From positions 1 through 5,092 of the forward strand of contig CALVOD010000096.1 in NCBI GenBank assembly GCA_944350065.1: a stretch of DNA of 5,092 bases, in the 5' to 3' direction. Origin of the DNA: an uncultured Clostridia bacterium. Its GTDB lineage: Bacteria > Bacillota > Clostridia > Christensenellales > DTU072. A program made the position numbers and the translations under genes. Of the stretch, positions 4,956 to 5,092 are shown piece by piece. Positions within the stretch are counted from its first letter, which is position 1, and the number at the start of each line of letters is the position of its first letter. The notes beneath the pieces were generated by a model. The model saw only the letters and a program-made list of their open reading frames with translations. It did no database searches and was not told the origin of the DNA.

Positions 4956-5092
4956 ATGTCGATGTTAGCGTGGGTGGTAGTGATTACTTTTATAGCCGGA
5001 GGCGTAGGAACCGGTCTCGGCGGCGTTGTGGGCGCCATATTCAAGCGCGACAACACCAAGACGGTCTCCCTTCTTCTCGCTCTTGCGGGCGG
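4956..5092 (+). CDS. ZIP-family divalent metal transporter, N-terminal fragment cut by window edge
   Basis: 45 codons are visible. The protein begins MSML, then a hydrophobic first membrane helix (about residues 4-29) containing G15-GVGTGLGGVVGA-27, the small-residue-rich pattern typical of the first helix of bacterial ZIP (ZupT-like) transporters. A short charged loop KRDNTKT (30-36) follows, then the start of a second helix VSLLLALAG, which in ZIP proteins continues into the GVML-type region. ZIP proteins carry zinc, iron or manganese across the cytoplasmic membrane. The metal-binding helices 4 and 5 lie outside the window, so neither the family nor the substrate can be proven. The ATG at 4956 is preferred over the in-frame ATG two codons later only because of its place relative to the -10 box; neither has a Shine-Dalgarno. 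It is divergent from rlmA across 90 bp. Confidence 0.65.
   Translation, partial: MSMLAWVVVITFIAGGVGTGLGGVVGAIFKRDNTKTVSLLLALAG

Overview
This is a mid-GC bacterial window that looks like a Gram-positive (Firmicutes/Clostridia-type) chromosome. The signs are strong AGGAGG-type ribosome binding sites, a short-form PiT transporter paired with a DUF47/PhoU-like partner (as in Bacillus ykaB-ykaA), and short intergenic gaps. The taxon is an inference from style only; no rRNA or marker gene is present. All genes look like chromosomal housekeeping or metabolic genes. I see no mobile element, CRISPR array, tRNA or rRNA.

Layout, read along the minus strand from right to left. At the right edge a 90-bp divergent intergenic region (4866-4955) separates the start of a ZIP-family metal transporter on the plus strand, cut by the window end, from a minus-strand group: rlmA-type 23S rRNA guanine methyltransferase (4059-4865), a compact MGMT-family alkyltransferase with an intact PCHR cysteine (3690-3992), and a YgjP/DUF45 zinc metallopeptidase (3026-3700) whose start overlaps the MGMT stop by 11 bp. 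An amidohydrolase-family metal-dependent hydrolase (2139-2939) follows with its own promoter. Then comes a second minus-strand operon with its own promoter: PiT phosphate permease (987-2021), DUF47/PhoU-like accessory protein (359-973) and a YfbR-like 5'-deoxynucleotidase (1-350, cut by the window edge). The last operon joins phosphate import, its presumed regulator and a phosphate-releasing nucleotidase.

The most unusual signals are these. (1) Both divergent genes at the right edge have a TAnnnT -10 hexamer ending exactly 6 nt before their ATG and no Shine-Dalgarno sequence, so both are predicted to make leaderless mRNAs, while genes elsewhere in the window have ordinary ribosome binding sites. 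(2) The PiT permease keeps its first-repeat signature but has Asn for Asp in the second-repeat signature, and an altered second STTx motif. (3) The YfbR homologue has His-Glu where E. coli YfbR has the His-Asp metal motif. (4) Two promoters carry perfect inverted repeats over the -10 region, and the phosphate operon mRNA is predicted to begin with a GC hairpin. No wholly new system is evident; these are deviations within known families and in the regulatory DNA.
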